Assembly (NCBI RefSeq): GCF_900103215.1 | Contig: NZ_FNGV01000001.1 | Location: 744,001-808,000, forward strand | DNA: 64,000 nucleotides | Origin: Kriegella aquimaris | Lineage (GTDB): Bacteria > Bacteroidota > Bacteroidia > Flavobacteriales > Flavobacteriaceae | Direction of reading: 5' to 3' | In this document: positions 18,707-27,983 of the stretch, in pieces | Layout of the letters: each line of letters opens with the position of its first letter | How positions within the stretch are numbered: position 1 is the stretch's first letter | Notes under the pieces: model-generated | Told to the model about the DNA's origin: nothing | The model's input: the letters and a program-made list of their open reading frames with translations, nothing else | Databases searched by the model: none | Program-made: the position numbers and the translations under genes

Positions 18707-20044
18707 TTGAAAAAACGATATCTAGAAATCGTTAAAGCCATCTCTGGTCTAAAAAACAATTCTGTTGTCAAAAACATCATCATTGTTGGCGGCATCACAT
18801 TATTGATAAAAGGAGTTGGTTTTTATAAAGAAACCTTGGTAGCTTCTAGTTTTGGTCTATCGGAACTATTAGATACTTTCTTTATCGCCTTTATCGTTCC
18901 AGGCTTTATAAGTACGGTTTTTTTAGGTGCGTTCAAAAGTGTATTTATTCCGAACTACGTCGCCGAACTTGAAACAAAGAACAATATTGCTTCGTTTCAA
19001 GGTACAGGATTTTTTGTTACGGCCGCCGTATCGGCACTTTTCATGGCTATCGCTTTCCTTTTTACAGATACCTATTTGCACGTTTTTTTTCCTGATCATA
19101 CTCCCGAATATTACGGACTAATAAAATCGCAGTTCTACTATTTGCTTCCCTGTATCGCATTTTGGGGATTTTCTTCATTATTGAGTGGTATTTTGAACAT
19201 ACACGACGAATTTAGGTACTCGTCTTTTGAAAGTTTGTTTATTCCCATCGCCATTATAATATGCCTTTTCTTTTTCAAGGATTCTTTAGGGGAAAATGTC
19301 TTGGCCATCGGAACGTTGATAGGAACGGTAGCCAGTTTTATTTTCTTGGCAATCATCTGTATTCAAAAAGGACTACTGAACATTTCTTTTCCTGACTTGA
19401 AAAATGTGAATGCGAGAATAATGTTCACACAGGTGCCCGCTAAAGTTTCCTCTGGATTTCTAACGGGAATGAATACCATTGTTGATCAATATTTTGCAGC
19501 CCAATTGATCGTTGGTTCTATTGCCGCAATAAATTACGGACGCAAAATGCCTGCATTTTTGAGTGGTCTTCTTATAATTGCCCTAACCAATGTATTACTC
19601 CCGTATTTCTCAAAAGCTTTAGCAAAAAATAAAGAAAAGACATTTAAAACCATGTTCAAAATGCTCAAACTTCTATTTGTAAGCGTGAGCGTCTGTGTTA
19701 TTCTAGGCATTTTTGCCTCCGACTTTTTGGTCGAATTATTTTTTGAGCGAAAAGCTTTTACTTCAGATGATACGGTTAAAGTCTCCGATATTCAAAAAAT
19801 ATTCTTGATCTATCTACCATTTTCAATATGTGGAATGGTCATTGTCAATTTTTTGACTAGCATCAATAAAAATGCATTTATGGCCTATGTTTCTTTAGGA
19901 GCATTAATATTGAACATCATTTTAGATTATATTCTAATGCAGTATTACGGAGTATTTGGAATAGCCCTATGTACTACAATTGTAATAATCGCGAAGAATT
20001 TAGTGTTATTCTTTTACACTTACAAACAGTCGAAATTGACATAA
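18707..20044 (+). CDS. MurJ/MVF-type flippase for polysaccharide repeat units
   Basis: 445 residues with about 12-14 hydrophobic helices and the MurJ/MVF-like start (GFYKETLVASSFG, LDTFFIAFIVPGF). In polysaccharide loci such proteins act as Wzx-like flippases of undecaprenyl-linked repeats. The reading frame opens at a TTG (18707) directly after an in-frame stop; no in-frame ATG exists before the first helix, so TTG is the most plausible start. The ATG at 18691 is in another frame and ends after 14 codons. The window also has a Wzx-type flippase at 46518-47954, so this one is assigned to the 12-32 kb locus (inference). It is less likely to be the housekeeping MurJ. Confidence 0.85.
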   Translation: MKKRYLEIVKAISGLKNNSVVKNIIIVGGITLLIKGVGFYKETLVASSFGLSELLDTFFIAFIVPGFISTVFLGAFKSVFIPNYVAELETKNNIASFQGTGFFVTAAVSALFMAIAFLFTDTYLHVFFPDHTPEYYGLIKSQFYYLLPCIAFWGFSSLLSGILNIHDEFRYSSFESLFIPIAIIICLFFFKDSLGENVLAIGTLIGTVASFIFLAIICIQKGLLNISFPDLKNVNARIMFTQVPAKVSSGFLTGMNTIVDQYFAAQLIVGSIAAINYGRKMPAFLSGLLIIALTNVLLPYFSKALAKNKEKTFKTMFKMLKLLFVSVSVCVILGIFASDFLVELFFERKAFTSDDTVKVSDIQKIFLIYLPFSICGMVIVNFLTSINKNAFMAYVSLGALILNIILDYILMQYYGVFGIALCTTIVIIAKNLVLFFYTYKQSKLT

Positions 20045-20057
20045 AAAGGTGCTGGAA

Positions 20058-21134
20058 TTATAGCTGACTTTCCAATATTTTTAAAAGAGGTGAGAGCACT
20101 GGTCCATTGTTTAATTGGTGTGAATTTATCCCCTGGCCCATAACATTATACTCTATGAGGACCACGTTTTCATCCTTATCGATCGCCAAATCCCATGAAA
20201 TAATTTTAAAGAAAGGAGCTTCTTGATGTAATTCATTTACCGTTTCTAATACTTTCGACATAAAATTTAATTTAACATCTTCAAACTTGATCCCACTATC
20301 AGTGGCTCTAAAAGACTCCCCCGACAATTGATATCCCATTGTATTAAATTGTCCATTTTTCTGTATTCCACATGAAATACCACCTGTTGTGGCATTATCG
20401 GTTGAAGAACCTTTTCTTCCAATTCTTACAATCGTCGAAAGAACATCAACTTTATTTTCATTTAAATAGGTCATAATTCGAATCGTATTTAGCGAAGTAG
20501 GGTTAAGTGCCTTCAATTGTTCATGCTGTTGAACTATTTTTTGTACTATAAAATCTTTTCCATAATCCTTGAAAACAGTACGAAGTTTTTGACCACTATC
20601 AACAACACCATCTTTACAATTAAAAAGTAGTATATTTTTACCCCCACCGGAATCGACCGTTGGTTTAATCACTAGTTCATTACCCGTATCACAAAGACTC
20701 AAGGCTTTTCTTTCATCAATTAACTCATCGTTCGAATAAAAGAAACCGTTAATGTTCTTTATGATAGTCTCAGGTTGTTTTACATTAGGGAATCTCTTAT
20801 CCAAAATATTTTTATCGGTCAACGAAGGAAAGTATATTTTTTGGTTGAGCCTTGGCTCAATATCTATATAAAATAAGTTTTCAGGCATATACTTAGGTGA
20901 AAAAAATTGGTTGCAGCCGTAGTAAAATTGGTGCCATTGGGTACTTATGCCTTTTAATTTATATTTGTTATAATATGTATTTATTTCCGCTACTTGGGTA
21001 TTAGTCAGTTTTTTCGCTCCTTTTGTCTTTATAAGTTTTTTTATTTTGTTTTTCCATGTAATATTGTGGGATATTTTGGTCGTTTTTTTATAAATTTTTA
21101 AAGACAAATAAATAATGAAATATATGATTTTCAT
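20058..21134 (-). CDS. Sugar-transfer-associated ATP-grasp protein
   Basis: 358 residues. After a short hydrophobic N-terminus and a basic region, the protein shows ATP-grasp features: VIKPTVDSGGGKNILLF for the glycine-rich ATP loop near residue 155, FIVQKIVQQHEQL, NTIRIMTYL, and acidic metal ligands in ISWDLAIDKDENVVLIEYNV. This is the ATP-grasp type found in polysaccharide loci (sugar-transfer associated family, by my reading). Such enzymes ligate a carboxylate to an amine or hydroxyl, so amino-acid decoration of a uronic acid is plausible. It is transcribed against the surrounding genes, facing the MurJ-like flippase 13 bp away with no visible terminator between. Confidence 0.8.
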   Translation of the reverse strand: MKIIYFIIYLSLKIYKKTTKISHNITWKNKIKKLIKTKGAKKLTNTQVAEINTYYNKYKLKGISTQWHQFYYGCNQFFSPKYMPENLFYIDIEPRLNQKIYFPSLTDKNILDKRFPNVKQPETIIKNINGFFYSNDELIDERKALSLCDTGNELVIKPTVDSGGGKNILLFNCKDGVVDSGQKLRTVFKDYGKDFIVQKIVQQHEQLKALNPTSLNTIRIMTYLNENKVDVLSTIVRIGRKGSSTDNATTGGISCGIQKNGQFNTMGYQLSGESFRATDSGIKFEDVKLNFMSKVLETVNELHQEAPFFKIISWDLAIDKDENVVLIEYNVMGQGINSHQLNNGPVLSPLLKILESQL

Positions 21135-21456
21135 AAGAATTAAGCTGTTTTAAATAATAAACCAAACCTGTTCACCGAATAGTTTGACAAAAAACAAGTG
21201 CATTTCTAGAAACTTTAATATAGCTGTTAGATTATTTAGTCAAATAAGTATTATAGTACTAATTTTGATTTTCAAAGATTTGCTCTCTTTGCTGAATAAC
21301 CCTTGAGGTACATTTTACAATTTGATGATTTATTCGTCATGTAACACTAAAACCAAAATTAACCATCTTCCCCTAAATATATAATAAACACCCTGTTTTA
21401 AATATTATTATGAAGTTGAGGCAATTTAACCAATGTTCAGATTCTCAGATTAAATA
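21135..21456. other. Divergent intergenic region, 322 bp
   Basis: Very AT-rich, between the ATP-grasp gene and the polymerase gene. I found no ORF, no strong hairpin and no clear promoter box. It must carry promoters for both directions. Confidence 0.3.
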
Positions 21457-22614
21457 ATGTATATTCTTAAACTTTTAATATTAGTTTTATTTCTTTGGAA
21501 CGTTCCAGGTTATCTTCTCGCCTACTTTGGACCTACCCTTGGGGCCATCACTAGCTACGCATCATCTCTATTATTATTAGCCTATTTCTTTTTAGCTAAA
21601 GACAAACATAAAGTTTTATTTCCGTTCATATTACTGGGCATTTTATATTTTTCTATTTGCGGTATTCGCTTTGCTGGGCACGAAGTATCAGAATTTCTAA
21701 AAGAATTCGTGAAATTTCTAATCGTTGTAGTTTGTGCCGGGGAGGTCTTTCATAGAACCACAAAAAAGGAGCTCTTTATCGTTTTACTAATTGGAGCGCT
21801 AAGTATAATCGTGAATGCGGTGATTTTCCCTTTGGCCAATGCTAATTTTTACCCTACTTATGGCCGGTATAGCGGTTTTTATTTAAACCCTAACTTTGCC
21901 GGAACGATATGCTTGGTGGGGTATGCCATTAGCTATGCCATAAAAGGCAAATGGTTGCCGATTATTGGACAGCTTATTTTTACGCTGGCCGGTATTCTAA
22001 CATTCTCCCGAACATTCATACTCATCTGGTTAATCATCAGCATCGTTGCCATCTATCGCAATAAAAATAACTTAAAGGCTCCGATTATTGGCTTTGGTGT
22101 ATTGATTCTGGTCTTTTTGTTTTCGAACAAATTAACACTGAATACCGAAAGGTTCGATGCCCTTAAAAGTATTTTTACAAGCGATAAGATACAATCTAAA
22201 GTCATTGAGAAAGATACCCGAACGGAAACATGGGCGTTATATACCGACATGATAATGGACAAACCTTTGTTAGGTAACGGATACATGAAATTACAGATCA
22301 AAAATTCAGTGTTGCCCGGGGTACATAACTCTTATCTAATGACATTGGGAGAAGCAGGGATTCTCCCTTTTTTATTGCTGGTAGGTATTTATGGCTATTT
22401 AATGTTTAAAAGCGCATTACTTTTCAAACCGAATCCCGAGTTTTTCTATATTTCTTGTGTGGTTACCGTAGCGCTAATGGTCGGACATGGGTATTTTAAC
22501 AATTATTTTAATGTTTTAATATCCATGTATTTATTTGTAAGTATACGCCAAACCAAGAATTTTGAGCCAATAAAAGAAAAAAGGCCGGTAAATGAAATAT
22601 TTCTCAATGACTAA
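21457..22614 (+). CDS. O-antigen ligase/polymerase family membrane protein (Wzy-like)
   Basis: 385 residues with about 10 hydrophobic helices and a large loop near residues 225-290 that ends in GVHNSYLMTLGEAGILPFLLL, the His-Asn motif typical of the Wzy/WaaL family. RTETWALYTDMIMDKPLLGNG precedes it, as in family members. The usual role is polymerising flipped repeat units in the periplasm or ligating them to a carrier. In this locus polymerase is more likely, since an initiating transferase and a flippase are nearby. A second protein of this family is encoded at 50984-52204. Followed 33 bp later by an ATP-grasp gene. Confidence 0.85.
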   Translation: MYILKLLILVLFLWNVPGYLLAYFGPTLGAITSYASSLLLLAYFFLAKDKHKVLFPFILLGILYFSICGIRFAGHEVSEFLKEFVKFLIVVVCAGEVFHRTTKKELFIVLLIGALSIIVNAVIFPLANANFYPTYGRYSGFYLNPNFAGTICLVGYAISYAIKGKWLPIIGQLIFTLAGILTFSRTFILIWLIISIVAIYRNKNNLKAPIIGFGVLILVFLFSNKLTLNTERFDALKSIFTSDKIQSKVIEKDTRTETWALYTDMIMDKPLLGNGYMKLQIKNSVLPGVHNSYLMTLGEAGILPFLLLVGIYGYLMFKSALLFKPNPEFFYISCVVTVALMVGHGYFNNYFNVLISMYLFVSIRQTKNFEPIKEKRPVNEIFLND

Positions 22615-22647
22615 CTGGTTTAATATACCTTCAATATAAAAAAGAGA

Positions 22648-23595
22648 ATGATCGGGCTATTAAAGAAAATTTACTATCACCCCCAAGCGGGAAAACCAAT
22701 AAGGCAATTTTATTATTTTATAAAAGATAATTTTGTATCCGATAAAGCGTACATAATCAACAATTATAAAAAATCGTTCGGAAAAAAACCAAATCTTTTG
22801 AATCCTCAAACCTTGAACGAAAAAATAATTTGGTTAAAACTCAACGAACGTACCCCTTTGCATACCCAGTGTGCAGATAAATATGCAGTGAGAGCATACA
22901 TTTCGAAAAAAATAGGCAGCGAATATTTGGTGCCATTACTATTCCATACTAAAAATCCAAAGGAAATCATTCCTGATAACCTTCCCAATCCCCCTTACAT
23001 TATAAAGACAAATCACGACAGTGGTGGTGGTATAATAGTAAAGGATGTTTCTAAGGTCGATTGGAACGATGTACAGATGAGGATGAGTAGCAGGTTGGCT
23101 AAAAACTATTATAAAACTTCGAAAGAGTGGCAATATAAGAATATCACCCCTCGGATTGTGGTGGAAAAGTTACTTCAAGACCCTGATGGAAATATACCTT
23201 TTGATTATAAAATACACTGTTTTAATGGAAAGGTCAACATGATTCAGGTCGATTTGGGACGTGACACTCCAAATCATTATCGAAATTGGTATTCAAGAGA
23301 ATGGGTAAGGGAACCGTATAAGTGGTCCTCGAAAAAAGAGGGTGACAAATTTACAGACCCCAGCACTAACGATGTAGAAAAACCAAAATCGCTAGAACAA
23401 ATGATTTCATTGTCAGAGATACTGGCCAGTGCCTTTAATTATGTTAGAGTAGATTGGTACGATGTAAACGACAAACTCTATTTTGGCGAATTGACCTTCC
23501 ATCATGATGGGGGCTATAGGCCCATACTACCCGAAAAATGGGATTACAAATTGGGCGACAAACTAAATATCCCTCAATTAGCCAATAACAATTGA
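22648..23595 (+). CDS. TupA-like ATP-grasp protein
   Basis: 315 residues. The pattern NPQTLNEKIIWLKLNERTPLHTQCADKYAVR followed by IIKTNHDSGGGIIVKD, YKIHCFNGKVNMIQVDLGR and VRVDWYDVNDKLYFGELTFHHDGGYRPI is characteristic of TupA-like ATP-grasp proteins, named after teichuronopeptide synthesis where glutamate is joined to glucuronate. Here a similar amide or ester link between an amino acid and a uronic acid of the polymer is possible (inference); some family members sit among glycosyltransferases with unknown function. It lies between the polymerase and a GT4. It is not closely similar to the ATP-grasp protein at 20058-21134. Confidence 0.82.
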   Translation: MIGLLKKIYYHPQAGKPIRQFYYFIKDNFVSDKAYIINNYKKSFGKKPNLLNPQTLNEKIIWLKLNERTPLHTQCADKYAVRAYISKKIGSEYLVPLLFHTKNPKEIIPDNLPNPPYIIKTNHDSGGGIIVKDVSKVDWNDVQMRMSSRLAKNYYKTSKEWQYKNITPRIVVEKLLQDPDGNIPFDYKIHCFNGKVNMIQVDLGRDTPNHYRNWYSREWVREPYKWSSKKEGDKFTDPSTNDVEKPKSLEQMISLSEILASAFNYVRVDWYDVNDKLYFGELTFHHDGGYRPILPEKWDYKLGDKLNIPQLANNN

Positions 23596-23720
23596 GGTGT
23601 TCTTTTGAGATTGAAAACAATAGTATTTCTATTTTAAAAATCAGCAATAACCTAGTATACTGAACGTTGAATATATAAAGTCAAATAATACTTAGAAATA
23701 GACTCGACTAACAATAAACG

Positions 23721-23776
23721 TACCTTTGACTGACGGTACCTAAATATCTAATTGGGCTTTAAATATTTAAGCCCAA
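23721..23776 (+). promoter_or_regulatory. Putative -7 box and leader hairpin before the GTG-started GT4
   Basis: TACCTTTG at 23721-23728 matches the Bacteroidota -7 consensus TAnnTTTG. Between it and the GTG at 23792 is a 25-nt near-perfect palindrome (TTGGGCTT...AAGCCCAA, 23752-23776, one mismatch) with no T-run after it, so it looks more like a leader structure or operator than a terminator. No clear -33 box. Confidence 0.4.
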
Positions 23777-23791
23777 AATAAGAATTTAAGC

Positions 23792-24880
23792 GTGAAGATA
23801 GATTTTGTAATCGGAAGATTAAAGGCGGGAGGAGCTGAGCGCGTGGTAAGCCTTTTGGCCAACTATTTTGCTTCAAAGGGTCACACAGTACGCATAATTA
23901 CCTTTATTGCTGGAGACGACTACGAATTAGACCCGAGAATAGAAAGAGTGAAACTTCACAAAAAGTTCATTGTGAATTTTGTCGTTATCAGGGGGTTCAT
24001 TTTTTTACTTTCCTATTATTTCAAGAAAAAAAACCGCCCCGATATAATAAGCTCTCATATTGATTTTGTAGGCTACGCTACCATTTTACCTAGCAAGCTC
24101 TATAATATAAAGATCGTAGTTTCTGAACACTTTAATCATATGAATCAAGAGGCAAGTATTTTACGTTCTTTTCTATGGCGCGTATTATATCGCTTGCCAG
24201 ATGCTGTTACCGTTTTGACCAAATTTGATATTCCATTCTTTACAAACAAAACCAAAAGGGTTCTAGTCATGGAAAACCCTTGTTCTTTCGAACCGATAAA
24301 TGACCTAAATGGCAAGAGAGAGAAAACCATACTGACGGTTGGCAATCTTGACAGATATCATCACAAAGGTTTCGACAATTTGTTGAAAATTGCCGCTAAG
24401 GTCTTCGAGAACCATTCAGATTGGCAATTAAAGATTGTCGGTGGCGGAGATGACGGCCTCAAAATTCTAAAGGAAATTGCAACTGAACTTAAAATTGAAA
24501 AACAAATTGAGTTTCTGGGTTATCGAAACGATATCAAAGAACTAATGTCACAGGCGGAAATCTATGTTTTATCATCACGACACGAAGGTCTACCCATGGT
24601 ACTTATAGAGGCGATGTCACAAGGCATGGCCTGTATTTCATATGATTGTGTCTCAGGTCCATCGGATATTATCAACGACGGCACAAACGGAATTTTAGTC
24701 GCGGATCAGAATAAAGAAGCTATGATCAATAGATTAAATGAGTTAATTGAGAATGAAGATTTAAGACAATCACTCAGAAACAACAGCCTGAAATCACTTG
24801 ATAAATTTACTATGGAAAATGTAGGCAACAAGTGGATGCGATTATTTAATGATTTGTTAGACCCCAAAAAAGCCTCTTAG
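23792..24880 (+). CDS. Glycosyltransferase family 4 (AGGAERVV type)
   Basis: 362 residues. Begins VIGRLKAGGAERVVSLLANYF, has the donor-site block TVGNLDRYHHKGFDNLLKIA, the E-x7-E region EGLPMVLIEAM and SGPSDIINDGTNGILV. Very similar in plan to the GT4 proteins at 17594-18694 and 26801-27943. The start is GTG at 23792, 196 bp after the previous gene, with no in-frame ATG nearby. The asnB-like gene follows 3 bp after the stop, so the two are co-transcribed. Donor and linkage are unknown; an N-acetylhexosamine or its uronate is a reasonable guess from the nucleotide-sugar genes present. Confidence 0.88.
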   Translation: MKIDFVIGRLKAGGAERVVSLLANYFASKGHTVRIITFIAGDDYELDPRIERVKLHKKFIVNFVVIRGFIFLLSYYFKKKNRPDIISSHIDFVGYATILPSKLYNIKIVVSEHFNHMNQEASILRSFLWRVLYRLPDAVTVLTKFDIPFFTNKTKRVLVMENPCSFEPINDLNGKREKTILTVGNLDRYHHKGFDNLLKIAAKVFENHSDWQLKIVGGGDDGLKILKEIATELKIEKQIEFLGYRNDIKELMSQAEIYVLSSRHEGLPMVLIEAMSQGMACISYDCVSGPSDIINDGTNGILVADQNKEAMINRLNELIENEDLRQSLRNNSLKSLDKFTMENVGNKWMRLFNDLLDPKKAS

Positions 24881-24883
24881 ATT

Positions 24884-26734
24884 ATGTGCGGAATTTACGG
24901 ATCGACCATTGCGTATAGTGAGAACGAAGTTAAAGAAAAACTGAAAAGAACATCTTTTCGGGGTCCCGATAAAATGGGGGTTCGCCTATTTGATGAAGAA
25001 AAACAACCTATTCGATTAGGTCATAATCGACTCTCGATAATTGATTTAGACGTACGATCTGACCAACCGTTAACCTACCAAGAGAATATACATATTGTTT
25101 TTAATGGTGAGATTTTTAATTTTAAAACCATAAAAAAAGAACTTGCCAACAAAGGGTATGAATTTAAAACAACTAGTGACACCGAAGTAATTTGCGCCGC
25201 CTATTTAGAATATGGTCAAGACTGTGTGAACCACTTTAATGGCATGTTCGCATTTGTTATTTATGATAAAGTCAAAAACCTTCTATTTGGTGCAAGGGAT
25301 AGATTAGGGCAAAAACCTTTTTATTACTACCATAACGAAAAACAATTTGAATTTGCCAGTCAGCTCTCGTCGATTCAATTGTTTAATGAAAAACTAACAA
25401 TTTCAAAAGAGGCCATTAGTGCCTACCTCCTATGGGGTACGATTCCCGACCCCTATTCTATTTTCAATGAAATTAAGAAGTTAGAAGCTGGTCATAGTTT
25501 TTCATTTGATATCGAAACGGGCAACTTCAAATCGAAAAAATATTGGGACCTGGATTATAAAGGCCAAAATAAATTTTCAGGAAATTACAACGAGGCTCAG
25601 GAAGAACTTGAAAAATTATTAAGCGATGCGGTAAAAATTAGAATGTTCGCCGATGTTCCCGTAGGCATATTTCTTTCTGGGGGTGTTGACTCTTCCTTAG
25701 TAAGCGCTTTAGCGGCAAAAGAAACGCCTGGAAAGGTCAAAACATTCTCGGTAAAGTTCGACAATAAAGAGTTTGATGAAAGTGAATACGCTAAACGAGT
25801 GGCCTCTCATTTGCAAACAGAGCACAGCGTTATAGAATGCGACTATACAGAAGGCATACAACTAATAGAAAACCTGAGTTATTTCTATGATGAACCCTTT
25901 GACGATGCCTCGGCGATTCCATCGATGTTATTATCAAAATACACGCGAGAACATGTAACTGTTGCGTTATCAGGAGATGCAGGGGATGAGAATTTTCTAG
26001 GATACCATCGATACAACTGGATGCGTTACATCGAAAAAGCCTATAAGTTCCCTGATCCGCTACGAATGATGGTAGCCAAAGCGCTGACCTTAGCGCCACA
26101 CTACAAGGCCAAAACCATTGGAAATGTAATCAATAAAGCAACTATAAACGATGCCTACTTGGCGACAAAGCGAGATTTAAACAGTAAGTGGTTCGACCTT
26201 TCAGGCTATAATTATAAAGACGAATCTAACAGCTATTTATTCCATAACAATAAGAATATCTACGAACGTATCTCCGATTTCGATATCAAAACGTATTTAA
26301 ATTGGGATATTAACACCAAAGTTGACAGGGCCTCCATGGCGTTTTCCCTTGAAGTCCGTTCTCCAATGCTAGATTATAGAATTGTAGATTTTTCAAGAAC
26401 CCTTCCTACTGAATTTAAATTCATTAAAGGGAACCAAAAGCGAATATTGAAAGATGTACTGTACAAACATGTTCCTAAAGAAATGTTCGACAGACCTAAA
26501 TCAGGATTCACAATGCCCTTTAAAAGCTGGTTTCGAAACGAGTTGAAAGATTATGTTCTTTCTGAGTTAAATGATGACGGTCTTGCGACAATACCTTTTA
26601 TCGATAAAAAGGAAGTCAAAATTATGATCGACCAACATATGGATGGTTCTTGGAATCGATATGCCATAATATGGAGGTTGTTAGTTCTTAAACAATGGCT
26701 CAAGAACAATGGAAAAGGATTTTCGATAAAATAG
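24884..26734 (+). CDS. asnB: Glutamine-dependent asparagine synthase-like amidotransferase
   Basis: 616 residues with both AsnB domains intact: N-terminal glutaminase with nucleophile Cys2 (MCGIYG), NRLSIIDLD and FNGEIFNF, and C-terminal synthetase with the pyrophosphate loop SGGVDSS at 265-271. The N-terminal Met must be removed to expose Cys2. In polysaccharide loci such proteins (WbpS of Pseudomonas aeruginosa O6) amidate a uronic acid. With WbpP- and WbpO-like genes in the same locus, formation of a galactosaminuronamide is a reasonable prediction, though plain asparagine synthesis cannot be excluded. Starts 3 bp after a GT4. Confidence 0.9.
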   Translation: MCGIYGSTIAYSENEVKEKLKRTSFRGPDKMGVRLFDEEKQPIRLGHNRLSIIDLDVRSDQPLTYQENIHIVFNGEIFNFKTIKKELANKGYEFKTTSDTEVICAAYLEYGQDCVNHFNGMFAFVIYDKVKNLLFGARDRLGQKPFYYYHNEKQFEFASQLSSIQLFNEKLTISKEAISAYLLWGTIPDPYSIFNEIKKLEAGHSFSFDIETGNFKSKKYWDLDYKGQNKFSGNYNEAQEELEKLLSDAVKIRMFADVPVGIFLSGGVDSSLVSALAAKETPGKVKTFSVKFDNKEFDESEYAKRVASHLQTEHSVIECDYTEGIQLIENLSYFYDEPFDDASAIPSMLLSKYTREHVTVALSGDAGDENFLGYHRYNWMRYIEKAYKFPDPLRMMVAKALTLAPHYKAKTIGNVINKATINDAYLATKRDLNSKWFDLSGYNYKDESNSYLFHNNKNIYERISDFDIKTYLNWDINTKVDRASMAFSLEVRSPMLDYRIVDFSRTLPTEFKFIKGNQKRILKDVLYKHVPKEMFDRPKSGFTMPFKSWFRNELKDYVLSELNDDGLATIPFIDKKEVKIMIDQHMDGSWNRYAIIWRLLVLKQWLKNNGKGFSIK

Positions 26735-26800
26735 CGAAAGCTTGCATTCCTGAAAAAATCACAGTACTAAGCAAATTATTTATCTAATTAATCATAATTC

Positions 26801-27943
26801 ATGCGACTAGGAATACTCATATACTCTCTTGGAGGTGGGGGCGCAGAAAGAGTCGTCTCACACCTACTCCCCCACTTCTTGGAACAAAAAATCGAAGTCC
26901 ATTTGTTTTTGATGCATGCTACCGTGGGTTATGATATTCCCGAAAGCATACAAGTTCATTATATAGAAAATTCAAACCCAGCGGAAAGTGGAGTCAACAA
27001 ACTGATCAAAATACCCTTTTTGGCCTTGCGGTATGCTAAACTGTTAAAACAGCTAGATATAACCCATTCATTAAGTCTGCTGACAAGACCGAATTACATA
27101 AATATACTTTCTCGAAAATTTACTTCCAAAAAAATCAAGCTGATCATCAGCGAAAGGGGGCAACCCAGCTTGCAGTACAGCTACAAAGGACTACAATCTA
27201 CCATAAATAAATTCTTGATTCGAAAACTATACGCAAAAGCTGATTCGGTGATTTGTAATTCTATGGGAAATCGCAATGACCTTATAGCCAATTTCGGAAT
27301 CAACAAAGACAAGATCGAAGTCATAAACAATCCAATAGATTTAGAAAAGGTTGATAAAATAGAACCAATACCCGATTATTTCGATTCCCAATACTTTAAT
27401 ATTATAACCGTTGGTCGGTTGAATAAAGGAAAAAACCATAAGCTACTCATCGATGCAGTCGAAAATATTGACGGTATTCGTCTCTATATTTTGGGCGAGG
27501 GTGAACTTGAAGATGAACTAAAAACGATTGTAGCGGAAAAAAGTCTTGAGAAAAAGGTGTTTTTTATGGGTTTTGATCCATCGCCATACAAATACCTCAA
27601 AGCAGCAGATTTGTTTGCTTTTGGTTCCAATCACGAAGGTTTTCCGAATGTTCTTTTAGAAGCTATGGCATGCGGACTGCCGATTCTTTCCACAAACTGC
27701 AAATCAGGGCCTGATGAAATATTAAGGCTAGATAAACCGTTAGAAGATGACATTATGATAACCGATTACGGCATTCTAACTCCTGTAGGCAACAAACTAT
27801 TAATGATAAAGGCAATCGAATATTTTAGGAAAAACACAGAATATCTTCAAAAAACTAAGAAAAATTCATTGCAGAGAGTAAGAAACTTTGACAAAGGTAG
27901 TATTTTACGAAAGTACGAATCGTACATCTTAGCTACCGAATAA
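26801..27943 (+). CDS. Glycosyltransferase family 4 (GGGAERVV type)
   Basis: 380 residues, GT-B fold. Key blocks: YSLGGGGAERVVSHLLPHF, SERGQPSLQYS, TVGRLNKGKNHKLLIDAV, the E-x7-E region EGFPNVLLEAM and NCKSGPDEILR. The latter part (DYGILTPVGNK) is longer than in its two neighbours of the same type. Sits 66 bp after asnB and 40 bp before the next GT4, so part of the same transcription unit. It would add one sugar of the lipid-linked repeat on the cytoplasmic side. Donor unknown. Confidence 0.88.
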   Translation: MRLGILIYSLGGGGAERVVSHLLPHFLEQKIEVHLFLMHATVGYDIPESIQVHYIENSNPAESGVNKLIKIPFLALRYAKLLKQLDITHSLSLLTRPNYINILSRKFTSKKIKLIISERGQPSLQYSYKGLQSTINKFLIRKLYAKADSVICNSMGNRNDLIANFGINKDKIEVINNPIDLEKVDKIEPIPDYFDSQYFNIITVGRLNKGKNHKLLIDAVENIDGIRLYILGEGELEDELKTIVAEKSLEKKVFFMGFDPSPYKYLKAADLFAFGSNHEGFPNVLLEAMACGLPILSTNCKSGPDEILRLDKPLEDDIMITDYGILTPVGNKLLMIKAIEYFRKNTEYLQKTKKNSLQRVRNFDKGSILRKYESYILATE

Positions 27944-27983
27944 TATATACCTTTATCGAATCTTAACAAGAAGTTAATTCTGT

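Noticed and set aside
18691-18735. ATG overlapping the upstream stop as start of the MurJ-like gene
   Set aside because: It is in a different frame and ends after 14 codons; the flippase frame can only open at TTG 18707 (or the ATT before it).
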